From Isoetes taiwanensis (lineage: Eukaryota; Streptophyta; Lycopodiopsida; Isoetales; Isoetaceae): a stretch of 64,000 nucleotides of DNA. The notes beneath the pieces are model-generated. The model did not search any database and was not told the DNA's origin. It saw only the letters and a list, made by a program, of their open reading frames with translations. How positions within the stretch are numbered: the stretch's first letter is position 1; every line of letters begins with the position of its first letter. Shown piece by piece: positions 47,659-57,615 of the stretch. The translations under genes and the position numbers were made by a program. Location: contig JAJEKV010000012.1 of assembly GCA_021234155.1 (NCBI GenBank), positions 6,451,789 through 6,515,788 of the forward strand, in the 5' to 3' direction.

Positions 47659-47679
47659 GGACCGCCGTATTTAGAGTCC
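47659..47679. repeat. stray copy of the MULE terminal sequence
   Basis: GGACCGCCGTATTTAGAGTC plus a final C is identical to the 21-bp right terminus of the element at 47951-48412 read inwards. No second end was found nearby. Confidence 0.7.
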
Positions 47680-47950
47680 AAAAAGGACTAAGAAAAAGCC
47701 ACATCCACAGCAAGCTCATTCACAAGAATCAAACCAAAAGCTCCCATTTCAAAGAGATGTGAACTCATGTTGGTTGCTTTTGATTGTTGGAGCCTCCTAT
47801 GATGGCAAAGCACAATTTTTTGCGTTGCATCAGATGCATTCAAAGAACAGGAACACAAAACTTGCAAGCAATATTGGTTCGGCTAGTGAGACAACATTGC
47901 ATGTGACTAAGAAATAAAGCATAATCTTGATGAGAAATAAGTACTTGGAA

Positions 47951-48412
47951 GGACGTCCGTATTTAGAGTCCGGGATGTGGTATTTTCGGACTTTCTTGGT
48001 GGTATTTCTGGACATCCGTTATCAGCCAAGTGGTATTTCCGGCCAAAAAAGTGGTATTTCTGGCCAAAAAAGGTGGTATTTCCGGCCAAAAAGGGGTATT
48101 TCTGGCCAAAAACCAAGCGCGAAACTGCGCGGCGGAGCTGAAATCTTTGGTCGAATCATTCTTGCAGCTCCGTGGACGGCTTGAACTGCTTCAAAAGCCC
48201 TTCTAATCACTTTGTCTGCCTCTTTAACGTTAGTTTGATGAAGAGAGGAAGCGATTTGAGCCTAGATAGAGCCGGATTGATCCAAAAATGCCCCAAAATA
48301 GTTGATTCTGGGCTTGAAACTGTGAAGTTACAGTGGCTGATAACGGGTGGCCGAAAATACCCCAAAAAAAGGTCCGGAAATACCACATCCCGGACTCTAA
48401 ATACGGCGGTCC
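47951..48412. mobile_element. non-autonomous Mutator-like (MULE) element
   Basis: A 462-bp element with long terminal inverted repeats of about 78 bp (47951-48028 and 48334-48412). The ends read GGAC-x-x-CCGTATTTAGAGTCC and the repeats extend to CCGTTATCAGCCA. It is flanked by a perfect 9-bp target-site duplication TACTTGGAA (47942-47950 and 48413-48421). Nine-bp duplications with long TIRs are typical of the Mutator superfamily. No transposase is encoded. Just inside the left TIR, GGTATTTCCGGCCAAAAA-type units of about 20 bp repeat four times (48029-48113). Confidence 0.9.
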
Positions 48413-48421
48413 TACTTGGAA

Positions 48422-49840
48422 AAGCTTTTGGCAGAGCAAGAAGATGGGATATCAGCAGCATTGACAAGTCTAGAAAAGGATCTCTTTGAATTTACATTGA
48501 AGGTTGTTTCCATCAAATTTAAAGAAGTGATAGAATAAGAGTGATAGCAGAAGAGTGGCAGCATAAGAAGAGCATAATAAGATAGCTCGTCTTCCTCCCA
48601 TAAGCATCTTACGTGAAGCACTAAATGATGAAGAGAGCCCATGCTCATAGTTGCAAAAGTTATAACAATTTGCCAAGGAATACAATCTGCCATTGTATCA
48701 AATCTTGATCAGGTAGAACATTCACAAAATATATCTTGCTCTGTATTCTTGTCAATGGCACTGGAAAAGAATATTCCCATGCACCCAATTTTTGGAATTC
48801 ACATTCACATGAATTACTGCCGAGGTACAAAAATTTGAACTTCCAGGCTTAAATAAGAATCACATTTCCCAATCGCACTTAGAATCTACATTCTTATAAA
48901 AAACATGAGGGTATAATCATGTATTCACCAAAAGCAAGAACTGAATATTGGATTTGACAGTGATATGTATAAAATTACTGAACGTCATGATAACGATAGG
49001 AGGTTTACTGCCCTTTTTTCTGTTACTGTATTTGCACATTGCATGGCTATATACATTGATTTTCCAAAGGACAAGGGGAATTATTTGCATGTCTGGTTAA
49101 TAATAAAGATATTTTTGTTCAGAAATTAGTGGTTTCGTACAAAACACACTTACCATAAATGAGCCAATTGAGCTAGTTTACTAGTAGCACAACGATATAC
49201 CAGGGGAGCTGCAGCATTGTATCAATGGAGATACTTAAGGAAGGCCGACGTTTTCCCAAGAAGGCATCAAACGGCTCATTGGTTGTACCTATAGAGTTCG
49301 TTTTGACATATTTAAGCATTTTAGATGGGCATTCAGACCCATTGCTAAAAGTAGTTCAATATTCTAGACCAAGTGGACATCTACGTTGCGAGTCACAAGT
49401 TCTTAGAAAGGCACTCAAACCCATTGCTGGAAGTAGTTCATTATTGTAGACCAAGTAGACATCTGCGTTTAATCTGCCTAAACACAAAAAGTTATATCAT
49501 ATTCTTGTATGGGAAAGAGCAGTTTGCAGGCAGACTTGTTCTAGTACATATGCAAAACATATAGTGTTTTTTTTTTTTTTTTTTTTTTAAACCTCAAGCT
49601 GGACTGTAAATTCAAGGATTGGATGCTATTATTCATGACATATGAAGTAACTACTAATGTAGGCTATTCATCAAAATGACATGGCCATCATGGCAGACTG
49701 CCAAATCCAGCTATGACGGGCTACCAAATGCAATTATAAAAGAAGAGGAAAGGGGAGACATCTTACTAGAATGCATTAGCTATAATTAAAAGATGCATCA
49801 GCCGTAATTGGAACATTGATTTATAGTTCTTTTAGAAATC
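48422..49840. other. no supported gene; small tandem duplication
   Basis: No convincing coding region. Two similar blocks lie at ~49329-49390 and ~49415-49471, sharing CCATTGCT(A/G)(A/G)AAGTAGTTCA followed by (A/T)TATT and (C/G)TAGACCAAGT. A T-run of about 23 bases occurs at 49566-49588. Confidence 0.45.
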
Positions 49841-49974
49841 GTGGTGGTGGTTTAGTAGTAAGGACTTGGGTTGGGGTGACCCCAGGTTCAAAACCCACTA
49901 GCTACCATTGGGTGGGAGACGTGGGTGGGTTCAAGTCCCACCAACCTTGCCTTCAAACAAAAAAAAAAAAAAAA
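49841..49974 (+). mobile_element. tRNA-derived SINE
   Basis: A short element has RNA polymerase III internal promoter boxes: an A-box-like TGGTTTAGTAGTAAGG (~49848-49863) and a B-box-like GGTTCAAAACC (49884-49894). It ends in a 16-base A tail (49959-49974). A second GGTTCAAGTCCCACC lies before the tail. This is the layout of plant tRNA-related SINEs. Direct repeats around it are not clear; only GAAATC recurs on each side. Confidence 0.75.
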
Positions 49975-50600
49975 TTATTCTGGAAATCTATTTTCCTTCC
50001 TAGCCCTCCTCTTTCTAAGCCATAGACTGGTCATTTTGCTGTGAATGTCAATACCTTTTCTTCCGCAAACAACTCCTTCTAATACTCTAACTACATTTAT
50101 ATGGATTCAGAATGTTGTAGGTAGTTAATTTCTAGAGAATTATACTTGAATGTAAATTCAAAAACTGGATGCTTTTATTTCTTGGGCAGAAGAATTATGC
50201 CGGGCTTTTCATCAAAATGCCATGACCAGCACGACGGACTGCCAAATCCAACTATGAGAATTATGCCGGACTGTAATAGACTCCTCCTATCCTGTAATTA
50301 ATGAAAGTCGAGGTCACTGGTCTGTTTGAGATATTGGGCTATGCTACTAGAGCATCTAAACCAATGCACATTTGTGTATCTTCTCCCTGTAGTGAAGTTT
50401 CAAAACAACTTTCAATGAGTGATTGCTCTACCATTTTGCGTGATGCATTAACCTCCAATTCATCCTCATCTGAATTATTAGAAAACTTTGTCACAGTTTC
50501 CAGAGGAGTAGAAGTTTCACCGTCCTCCAGCGTTGTGGAAGGTGCATTTCAAAGCCGTTTAATGTGAATGAAACTCATATCCTCTTCATAAACTCGGTTG
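49975..50600. other. no recognised gene; diverged duplicate of pre-SINE flank
   Basis: The stretch ~50135-50280 is a diverged copy of ~49600-49735 (both carry TGTAAATTCAA, TGGATGCT, TCATCAAAATG(A/C)CATG(G/A)CC and GACTGCCAAATCCA). The 88-codon plus-strand ATG frame at 50301-50567 is Ser-rich and has no recognised domain. Confidence 0.45.
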
Positions 50601-51090
50601 TTCATGTTCGCATGAAAGCTACAACATTACTGTCTAGGTCACACAAGTTTGCAGCAAATAGTTCTCTTTGAAGGTCTTCAGCCATTTCCCTTCTCTCGTT
50701 CACCAAGTTGCGCGGCACATGATCGTGAATCATTTCCACCAAGGGTTGCCGTGCATTTAGTACTAAGTATCCCTCTGTCTTGGCAGGGATGAGTTGTTCG
50801 ATCGACCTCAGGCCCCGCATGCATCATAACTGTTCGGTCTCCCTTCGCTCCGCTCCGGAGAGCTAGCATTCTGTTTCAGTAGGCCAAAAGGTAAGAAGGT
50901 AGTCCCCCAACAGCCATCATATTGGCGGATGAACATATTCCTGGGCTTGATGCGCAAAAACAATGGGGAATTGGCTCAGGAAGTACTAAAAAGGGTGCTA
51001 ACGCCAAGGGCCTACACATGTTGCAGGAAAACTAAGAGGAGCACAACCTAAAATATAAAAAACAAATGAGAAGGCAAAGATTACCCCATC
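50601..51090. other. unassigned sequence at the gypsy 3' breakpoint
   Basis: Minus-strand frames here (for example 50820-50602, containing QLIPAKTEGYLVLNARQPLV) have protein-like composition but match no retroelement domain I recognise. The Ty3/gypsy RT coding stops abruptly at ~51095, so this is either foreign sequence at the truncation point or a diverged remnant. Confidence 0.35.
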
Positions 51091-51676
51091 GCTTTGACCT
51101 TAAGTCAATTTTAGAGAATACCTTTGCTCCTTGGAGCTGGTCCATTAAATCGTCTGCCCTTGGCAATGCATACTTGTTCTTTATCGTCTGCTTGTTGAGC
51201 TGGCGATAGTCTATGCACATTCTTAAACTGCCATCTTTCTTCTTCACGAAGAGTATGGGTGCTCCAAAAGGAGACACACTTGCTCTAATAAAACCAAGCT
51301 CAAGCAATTCCTGGAGTTGCTTCTTGAGCTCAATCAACTCCAGGGTGCTCATCCTGTATGGTGCCTTGCTGGTAGGCTTAGCATCTGGTGCCAATGTGAT
51401 CTCACACTCCACACCCCTATAAGGTGGTAGCTGCCGGATCTCATCCGGGAATACATCCTTAAATTCCAAAATAAGCCTTGCTACTGGATTGGGCAACAGC
51501 TTCCCCTTTTGGTCGTTCCCATCTTGCTTATTGGGCTCAATTGCCTCCAATCTCAAAATGTAATCCACCTTATTTCTTTCTATACTTTTCCTTAGCTGCT
51601 TCAAAGAAATACACTGCATAGAAGAAGCTGTCTTCTTACCTCTCACTATGAATTTGGTGCCATCCGGTGCTGTCAT
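51032..51676 (-). pseudogene. gypsy reverse transcriptase, N-terminal part
   Basis: One open frame contains the start of a Ty3/gypsy [22 protein letters not shown], then [40 protein letters not shown], and [20 protein letters not shown] ending VFSKIDLRS. The sequence diverges immediately after that (~51095). The catalytic YxDD box, RNase H and integrase are therefore absent. The motif set is closest to plant chromoviruses from memory. Confidence 0.88.
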
Positions 51677-52136
51677 GGCGACTTCATTCTTGGGCCGCGG
51701 TCGATCATGGTTTTCGGCTTTAGGAACTCCATTCCTACTATAAGGTCATACCTTCGATCTCCATGACCTCTCGCCCCCATCGGCCACCCACTTACTTCCA
51801 CTAAGGTGTATGTCGAATGTAATCCTCCTCCCCTTAGTGTGTTAGAATGGCCGTTTGCCATAGCAACCGCCTTGGCTTAGACTTCAATACCTTGTTCTTC
51901 ATTAGGGCAGCCAGCCTTAGAGAGGCGGTTGTCGAGTACTTTGTGTCTATGAGGACTACATATGGATTGCTATCTATGATTCCATCAGCCGCGATCACTG
52001 TCGACTGATTTTCTATATCACCCGACTCAATATTTGCACAGATATGGCACTCACCATCTATGAAGTCCTGGGCCTCATGTTTGGTCGCCGTCTTCATCCG
52101 CCATTCGTAATCCCAATCCATAAGCTCTCCGGCCAA
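51673..52136 (-). pseudogene. gypsy aspartic protease region, degenerate
   Basis: Two overlapping minus-strand frames carry protease remnants. NPYVVLIDTKYSTT (~51950) stands where the family has LIDSGA-x-x, so the Ser-Gly after the catalytic Asp has changed. [18 protein letters not shown] (~51750) corresponds to the conserved YDVILGMDWL segment. A frameshift near 51840 separates the two. It is unlikely to be active. Confidence 0.7.
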
Positions 52137-52245
52137 AGTCGCTGCATGACCTAATGGGCAATCATGTGTTCGTTACCCCGGCCGGAAGCACTGAAACATA
52201 GCTTCTTCTCAATACACTCCCCGTCTCTTCTCTTTCGTCAGGCGT

Positions 52246-53400
52246 CTAGAATACGGCTTTAACATGTTTGCCCCCGATGCGTTTCCCCGACTTACGGTCC
52301 CCAAAGTTTTTACCGCGAGCTCTTCCTTGCTGCTGGCCTCCTGATGGCGTAGCTGCTGATTGCTTACTCTGTTGATGCCCTTGGTACTGTCCCGTTGACT
52401 TTCCTTTGAAGGCCGACCGTCTCTCGCCTGGCGTTGCTGGAGCTTCTTCCAAACTTATGGCTTTATCCTCGGCTTCTGCCACTGACTTAGGGTTGATTGC
52501 TCGGACTAGCCTTTTGATATTGTTGTTCAATCCCTCAATGTAAGTTTCAACCGCTTGCCTTTCCGACACTCCAGGAACATAGAGTCTAAGTCGCATAAAT
52601 TCCTCTGTATACTTTGCTACTGACAATGTACCCTGGTTCAATCTGTAGAACTGCTGGATTTGCCTGCTAGTATGTGACCTAGGTACATAATGTCTGCGAA
52701 AGGCCTTGCTGAAGGTCTTGAATCTGCAACTGTTCCTTTTGAGCTTGTTGGACTTTGCATAGCCTTTCCACTAGATTCTAGCTGCTCCTATCAAGTTTGC
52801 TGTAGCAACTTTCCTTATATCCTTATCCTTCATGCCATAAGAGTTGCCGAACTCTTCCATCTCGTCAAGCCAGGCTTCTGCCTCCATACCTGATTTGTCC
52901 TTCCCTGAGAACTGGCCCAACTTCCTAGTCTTCCACATATTGCTCATAGCACTGTCAACTTTCTTTTGATAATCATCTTCCTTCCTTGCCCTGGCTCTTA
53001 CCTGTGGAGTGTCGGACTCACTTTCTGAGCTAGAACCGTCTTGACCGGTCTGAAGTGTCCGGATGAGCCGGAGCTAGGTGGTGTTGGACTCTTCGTTTTC
53101 TCCTTTTCCTCTTCCCGTCTCGACATTTCCTTGATTGTCCTGCCCTCCTTTGTGGACCTTCCTCGATGCCTTGCTGAGGTAGCGGTGGAGGTGGTGGTGG
53201 AGCAGGTGCATATTCTTGGGCATTCATCAATGGGGTGGCCCAGGTTGATCACCGATGCATCCGGTTCCTCATCCGGGCCGAGCCTTGCGTTGATTGCTTC
53301 CGGCGTCATTTCGTCGTTGTTGTCATCTTGATCACGTCCAAATAGGTTTCTGGGTACCCACTGGTGATGTCGGCCTTGGCCTTGAGAACCTGAGCCTGTG
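52246..53400 (-). pseudogene. gypsy gag, frameshifted
   Basis: The start is probably upstream of MTPEAINARLGPDEEPD at 53309. It is followed by a Pro-rich stretch (APPPPPPLPQQG, in a second frame), then broken frames with LDEMEEFGNSYGMKD-like and ARIWWKGYA-like gag core sequence. A good 131-codon frame (52641-52246) has SVAKYTEEFMRLRLYVPGVS and ETYIEGLNNNIKRLV, typical of Retrotrans_gag. Beyond 52246 a degenerate zinc knuckle (FQCFRPG...THDCP) contains a stop codon and has lost its first Cys. Confidence 0.8.
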
Positions 53401-53635
53401 TTCCTTGCTGCAAGGATTAATCATCAATGCTTGTTATTAAGTTACACAGTAGTCATTTTTGCTTACAATTAAATTGTTGTTAGGTACAAAAGAAATCATA
53501 TGAAAATTCCACTTACAAGTCAAGATCATGGTAAGACATTAATTAGTATATGGAAATACATTTCATGAATTACATGATAATAACTGAAGAGAAAGTTTCA
53601 ATACACTTTAATTAATTAACATAGCAAGTTTTCCA

Positions 53636-55159
53636 TCAACGATGTCGCTTCATAGACTTGAAGAAGTTCTTGACATTCTTCAATCCTATGCCCTTGCCGA
53701 CGTTCTGGAGGATTCTTGCCGCCGATCCTCCCTCCAATGCTCTTGCCATCTGAGGTGCCGGAAGTTCTGGTGCAGTTGCTGCCACTACTGACAAGTGTGC
53801 GTCCCTGAGGTGGCCCCTTGCGAAGTCGAGAGCATGAAGTGCTACTGATCTCTTGAAGAGGATAACATGGTCTACTCCATAATCCATCTTAGCATGCTGA
53901 CCAAACCCTGAGAGTGCGATAAGGAGCGCGACGGATTCTTCTCCTCTTGGGCTGAACTCCTTGTGGAGAACTACCATCTGCCCCTGGCTAAGGACCGGAA
54001 GATAGTACCTGAGTGACTTATCCCTGCCTCCCGCCGCGGTTCCCGTACCCTTCCTCTGAGCAGCTTCGCCGAAAACATCTAATGCGACGAGATCCTCATG
54101 GTCCCTCCACATTGTTGCTGCGTTCTCCAGATTGATGCTGCCAGGTGCTTCCTGCATGCTCCTAGAGCGCACTGGTCGGCTTCAGCTTGGTCCTCTTCCC
54201 GGCTTGTACAACCTGCTTTGGATCTCCTGGAATTCCTCCTCTGGAATGATGGGTTGCTGCTGCTGATACATCTGCCTTATCTGTTGGTAGGCTTGAATGT
54301 CTGACATAGTTGTCCCGGCGTAGGAATGTCGCTCGGCTACCTCCCTTGGAATTTCTTGATAATCATAGTCGATGAAGTCGCTGCCCTGCTCCTTTGCCAT
54401 TAGGCTTAGGAGTTCATCGGTCCTGAGGCCTTCTTCTTGACAATAGGGAAGGTTGAGGATGTCGTTGGCAAATATGTACTCCTCGCCGTCGATGATCACC
54501 GGAGTGAGGGCCGTGATACCCCTTGGCGGCTCGAAGTCTCGCCTTAGTACCTCCTGTTGCCGAGCCAGACGCCTCTCCATCCTTCTTGCCTCCCTCATCT
54601 CCCAACTTGGGTTCTCTTCCTCTTCCTCTTCATAATCCTGCTCAATCTGCAACACAGGTGTTTCTGATGTGGAGCCGTAGTATTCGTACTCCGCAGTCTC
54701 GATCTCGTGAATGCCTATCTGTGCTGTCCGAGTGTCGAGAGGTGCCAAATCCAAAGGTTGAATTGACGGCTCCCCTGGTTGGTTAACTGCCCTGTACTGC
54801 ATGAACAAAGCTAAGGCTGCTTGGTTTGAGACGTACCTATGCCTATGATGTTTACAGGTCATGTAGTCTGGCATATTTCTTGTTCTATTCCATAACTTAT
54901 TCTTGATCCTAGATCCCCCTCCTATGGCTTGGGACAGAGAGTCTAGAGATACCCATTTCCCTCCCCTAGGTGGCAAACTAACTTCCCAGGGTAAGACCTG
55001 CTGATCATACTGGCAAATTATGTCGGTGTAGTAGGGAGTTCTAGTCAAGGTGGCATGAAGGTCAAAGAGATGATCGAAGACATGGAAGGCTTGCTCAGCA
55101 GGGAATTCACGGATGTGATTTGCCTCATTGTACCATCTGACAAAGCTTGATGGCGCCAT
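53636..55159 (-). CDS. retroelement extra ORF2, unknown function (TGA-interrupted)
   Basis: Two frames in the same register, 55159-54182 (325 codons, ATG start) and 54172-53636, are separated by a single in-frame TGA at 54182-54184. The unit is about 500 codons if the stop is read through or is an error. The first part begins MAPSSFVRWYNEANHIREFP and contains LPWEVSLPPRGGKWVSLDSL, a Cys/His-containing patch (TCKHHRHRYVS), an acidic run YEEEEEENP (~residue 180) and a charged helix RRMERRLARQQEVLRR. The second part is helical with a basic end KNVKNFFKSMKRHR that could act as a nuclear localisation signal. I recognise no family. It lies between the histone ORF and gag, in the sense of the element, so it is probably an accessory retroelement protein. 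Confidence 0.6.
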
Positions 55160-55937
55160 TGAGCTGTAAGGAGTATGAAAAATGGCTAAAGAGAATAAGC
55201 AAGGAGCTAGGAAATCGCCAAGAGGGCTGGGAGTAGTTTTGATGGGGAGAAAATGACAAATGAGGCCCCCTTTTATAGACTAGGGTTGCCTCGGGTTCCG
55301 TGCACAAGGGTTCCTGATGGGGAAGACTTCAAATCTATGGCCATGGGTATCCAAATGAGCTACCATGAAGTGCAATTCTAAGCAAAGCAAAGCAAGAAAT
55401 ACTACATGGCAGTTTGTTGGATGAAAATTGGTCAATCTAGGCAAAAATGGGCGAAACCGGGTGGCTATGCGAATTTGGGCCTTTCGTGAAGGGCGGAAAG
55501 GCTATTTTTGCACAGCCTTCCGATTTCGGCTGTTTGGGACTTCTATCAAGAGTTTTGGAAAATTTGAAGATCCTAGCATACTTATTTGAAATTTTCTAAC
55601 CTAATTTGGATCTTTCCCTGGGCTAATTGGGCAAAATTTGGTCTGACATGGCGAAACCGGATGGCTATGCGAAATTGGGCCTTCCGTGAAGGGCGGAAAG
55701 GCTATTTTCGCACAGCCTTCCGATTTCGGCTATTCTGGCCAAAATTTGACTGATTTGCCTATAGCACCTTTACTAAATTACCCTATTTGGATGCTTACAG
55801 TCATGATGGCTACAACTAAACTAAAATTTGAGCAACTTAGACACATTTTTATACAAAAAATTAAAGTCACTTTACAACAAAATTTTATATAGGGAAAAAC
55901 TTTATCAATTACATTAATTTATACAAAAACTTCATCC
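55160..55937 (-). repeat. ORF1-ORF2 spacer with paired structured repeats
   Basis: Between the histone-like ORF and ORF2 two copies of an ~83-bp sequence occur, 55450-55532 and 55650-55732. Both read GGCTATGCGAA(A/T)TTGGGCCT on the plus strand, then GTGAAGGGCGGAAAGGC, then GCACAGCCTTCCGATTTCGG. Each contains complementary parts (GGCTATGCGAA with TTCGCACAGCC; GCCTTCCG with CGGAAAGGC) and could form a nested hairpin in RNA. The function is unknown; a role in expression of the downstream ORFs or in packaging is possible. Confidence 0.7.
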
Positions 55938-57047
55938 TCAAGGGCGTTCCTTGCGGATGCGACGCGCCAGGTGTATATCCTTGGGCATCAGGGTCACCCT
56001 CTTCGCATGGATTGCGCAGAGGTTTCCCTCTTCGAACAACTGGGTGAGCTCTGCTTCCGCAGCTACCTGCAACACCCTAGTTGTCAGCGACGTCACCCTG
56101 TAGTCGGTGACGAACTCCTGCATTACTTCCCGCATGAGCCGCTCGAAGGGCGCCTTCCTAATCAGGAGATTAGTGCACTGTTGGAAGTGCTTAATCTCCC
56201 GAAAAACTCGGGCGTGCGGGGAGTTAGGCCCATGGTGGACCTTCTTTGGCTTCTCGGGTCGTGGCGGCGGCGGCTTGGGCTGCTTCTTTGGTGGCCGGCC
56301 CCCCTCCACGTGGCGTTGGACGTTCTGGCGGCAGTACCAGTCGTTATACCTCGTCCAAAGGCGGAGGTATTCTTGATACGCCTTGAGACGGCGTCTGAAG
56401 AGGCGCTCCTCCTTCAGGGCGAACGGTCGCTCGCCGGCCTTCTGCTTCTTTAGCACCTTAGGTGGCTCGGGCCACTTTGGATAAGGTGGCCTTGGGTCAG
56501 CGTCCTCCTCCTGCTCTTCTTCCTCGTCGCCTCCTCCTTCTTCCACCTCCTCTTCCTCGCGCCGGGGAGGCTCCTCAATTACTACGGTCCTCCGGGGCCG
56601 ATCATTCCTCCTCTTCGTCCTTCTTTCCTGTTCCCTCAGCTCCCGCTCGCGCTCCCTCTTCTTCCTCGCAGCCCTCTCTTCCGGCCACTCCGCAACTTTC
56701 TCCTTGCCCTTCTTCTTGGGCACTGAAGGGCCCGCCTCTTGGGTCTGGTGCTGGGGCTGCTCCTCCACAGGTTCTTCCACCTGCTCTTCCACCTCGGTGT
56801 CCGAAGGCCCAAAGTGACGGGATTCTCCGGTTCTCTGGGTGCCTGCTGACGAAGAGCTACTGCTAGGTGCCTCCTCCTCAGCGTCATGGTAGGTTTCGTC
56901 GCTGCTGCTGCTGGAGAAGGCCCCTTCTCCCGGCTTAGGTCGAAGGTGCTCAGGGATCTTCTTGACATGGCGACCTGCTGCTAAGTGCGCCATCGAGAGT
57001 GTAGGTCGCTCGCCTGCCTTCCTGGCTGTCTGCTTCGTGCGTGCCAT
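55938..57047 (-). CDS. histone H3-like protein with large insertion, encoded in a gypsy element
   Basis: An intact 369-codon frame with an ATG at 57047. Residues 1-10 ([10 protein letters not shown]) equal the canonical H3 start, keeping K4 and K9, but S10 is Ala. Residues 28-40 ([13 protein letters not shown]) align with the end of the H3 tail. About 240 residues are then inserted: an acidic Ser-rich patch (45-67), Glu-rich and Arg-rich blocks (85-185), and a Pro/Lys segment (251-270). Residues 283-369 form a full H3 histone fold. By hand, about 56 of 87 positions equal canonical H3, including LLIRK-x-[18 protein letters not shown] and LARRIR, with no loop-1 insertion. The lysines matching K56 and K79 are Gln and Val. 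It lies between the primer site and gag, same strand. It may enter nucleosomes or mimic H3; both are inference. It is GC-richer than its surroundings. Confidence 0.93.
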   Translation of the reverse strand: MARTKQTARKAGERPTLSMAHLAAGRHVKKIPEHLRPKPGEGAFSSSSSDETYHDAEEEAPSSSSSSAGTQRTGESRHFGPSDTEVEEQVEEPVEEQPQHQTQEAGPSVPKKKGKEKVAEWPEERAARKKRERERELREQERRTKRRNDRPRRTVVIEEPPRREEEEVEEGGGDEEEEQEEDADPRPPYPKWPEPPKVLKKQKAGERPFALKEERLFRRRLKAYQEYLRLWTRYNDWYCRQNVQRHVEGGRPPKKQPKPPPPRPEKPKKVHHGPNSPHARVFREIKHFQQCTNLLIRKAPFERLMREVMQEFVTDYRVTSLTTRVLQVAAEAELTQLFEEGNLCAIHAKRVTLMPKDIHLARRIRKERP

Positions 57048-57602
57048 ACTTAACGGTCTAGAGAACGGGTGACGTAAGGCTGATCAAGAGAGGTAAGGTG
57101 GAGGAAAGTTTGGAGGGAAAAATGAGGTGTCAGGGATATTTAAAAGGAAGGGTCCCTGGGAATATTCTCCTACCATTAATAGGCCTACTTATTAGCCCCC
57201 CTTATTAATTACCCCATAGTACCCTTATTATTAATATATGTTTAATTTCTAATACATATACTAAAATTCATATTATACCTTTAGAATTTCAAATTTCCTA
57301 ATAGTTGGAAGTATTAATTATGGATTTGCGCCATTTTTCACCCAGGTCTCCGATTGGCATAATTCTTCGACCCATTTTAGGTGAAATTTGATGCAGATGC
57401 ATAATTTTTACTCCAATTTTTCTAGAAGGTGAATTTGACTCATTCACTTCTTATCCTAATTTTGGACCCACTACCTAGGAGAAAAATTTTTCCCCTATTT
57501 TCGAGGTTCGATGGTGGAAATTTTTATTTCACACCCCTATAGGTCTGTTAGACTACTTTCATGGTTATGGTCAGTGCTAATTCTTGGTCAACCAAGAACA
57601 TC
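57048..57602 (-). other. gypsy 5' leader
   Basis: Untranslated leader between the primer binding site and the histone-like ORF, AT-rich, with no open frame of note. No separate promoter or splice site was identified with confidence. Confidence 0.55.
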
Positions 57603-57614
57603 GCTCTGATACCA
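57603..57614 (-). promoter_or_regulatory. primer binding site (tRNA-iMet)
   Basis: The minus strand reads TGGTATCAGAGC, an exact match to the 12-base plant initiator-Met primer site, one base after the LTR end. Confidence 0.92.
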
Positions 57615-57615
57615 T

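Noticed and set aside
48029-48113. Short regular repeats resembling a CRISPR array
   Set aside because: The units are contiguous tandem repeats without spacers and lie just inside the TIR of a MULE-like element in a plant genome.
49884-49940. Functional tRNA gene
   Set aside because: A/B-box-like motifs are present but no cloverleaf can be folded, and the element ends in an A tail; it is a SINE.
56462-56866. Ser/Pro-rich plus-strand open frame
   Set aside because: Antisense of the Glu/Arg-rich insertion in the H3-like ORF.
55938-57047. Centromeric histone CENH3 as identity of the H3-like ORF
   Set aside because: The N-terminus keeps the canonical ARTKQTARK tail and the histone fold has no loop-1 insertion, so CENH3 is not supported; the long insertion is at the tail/alphaN junction instead.
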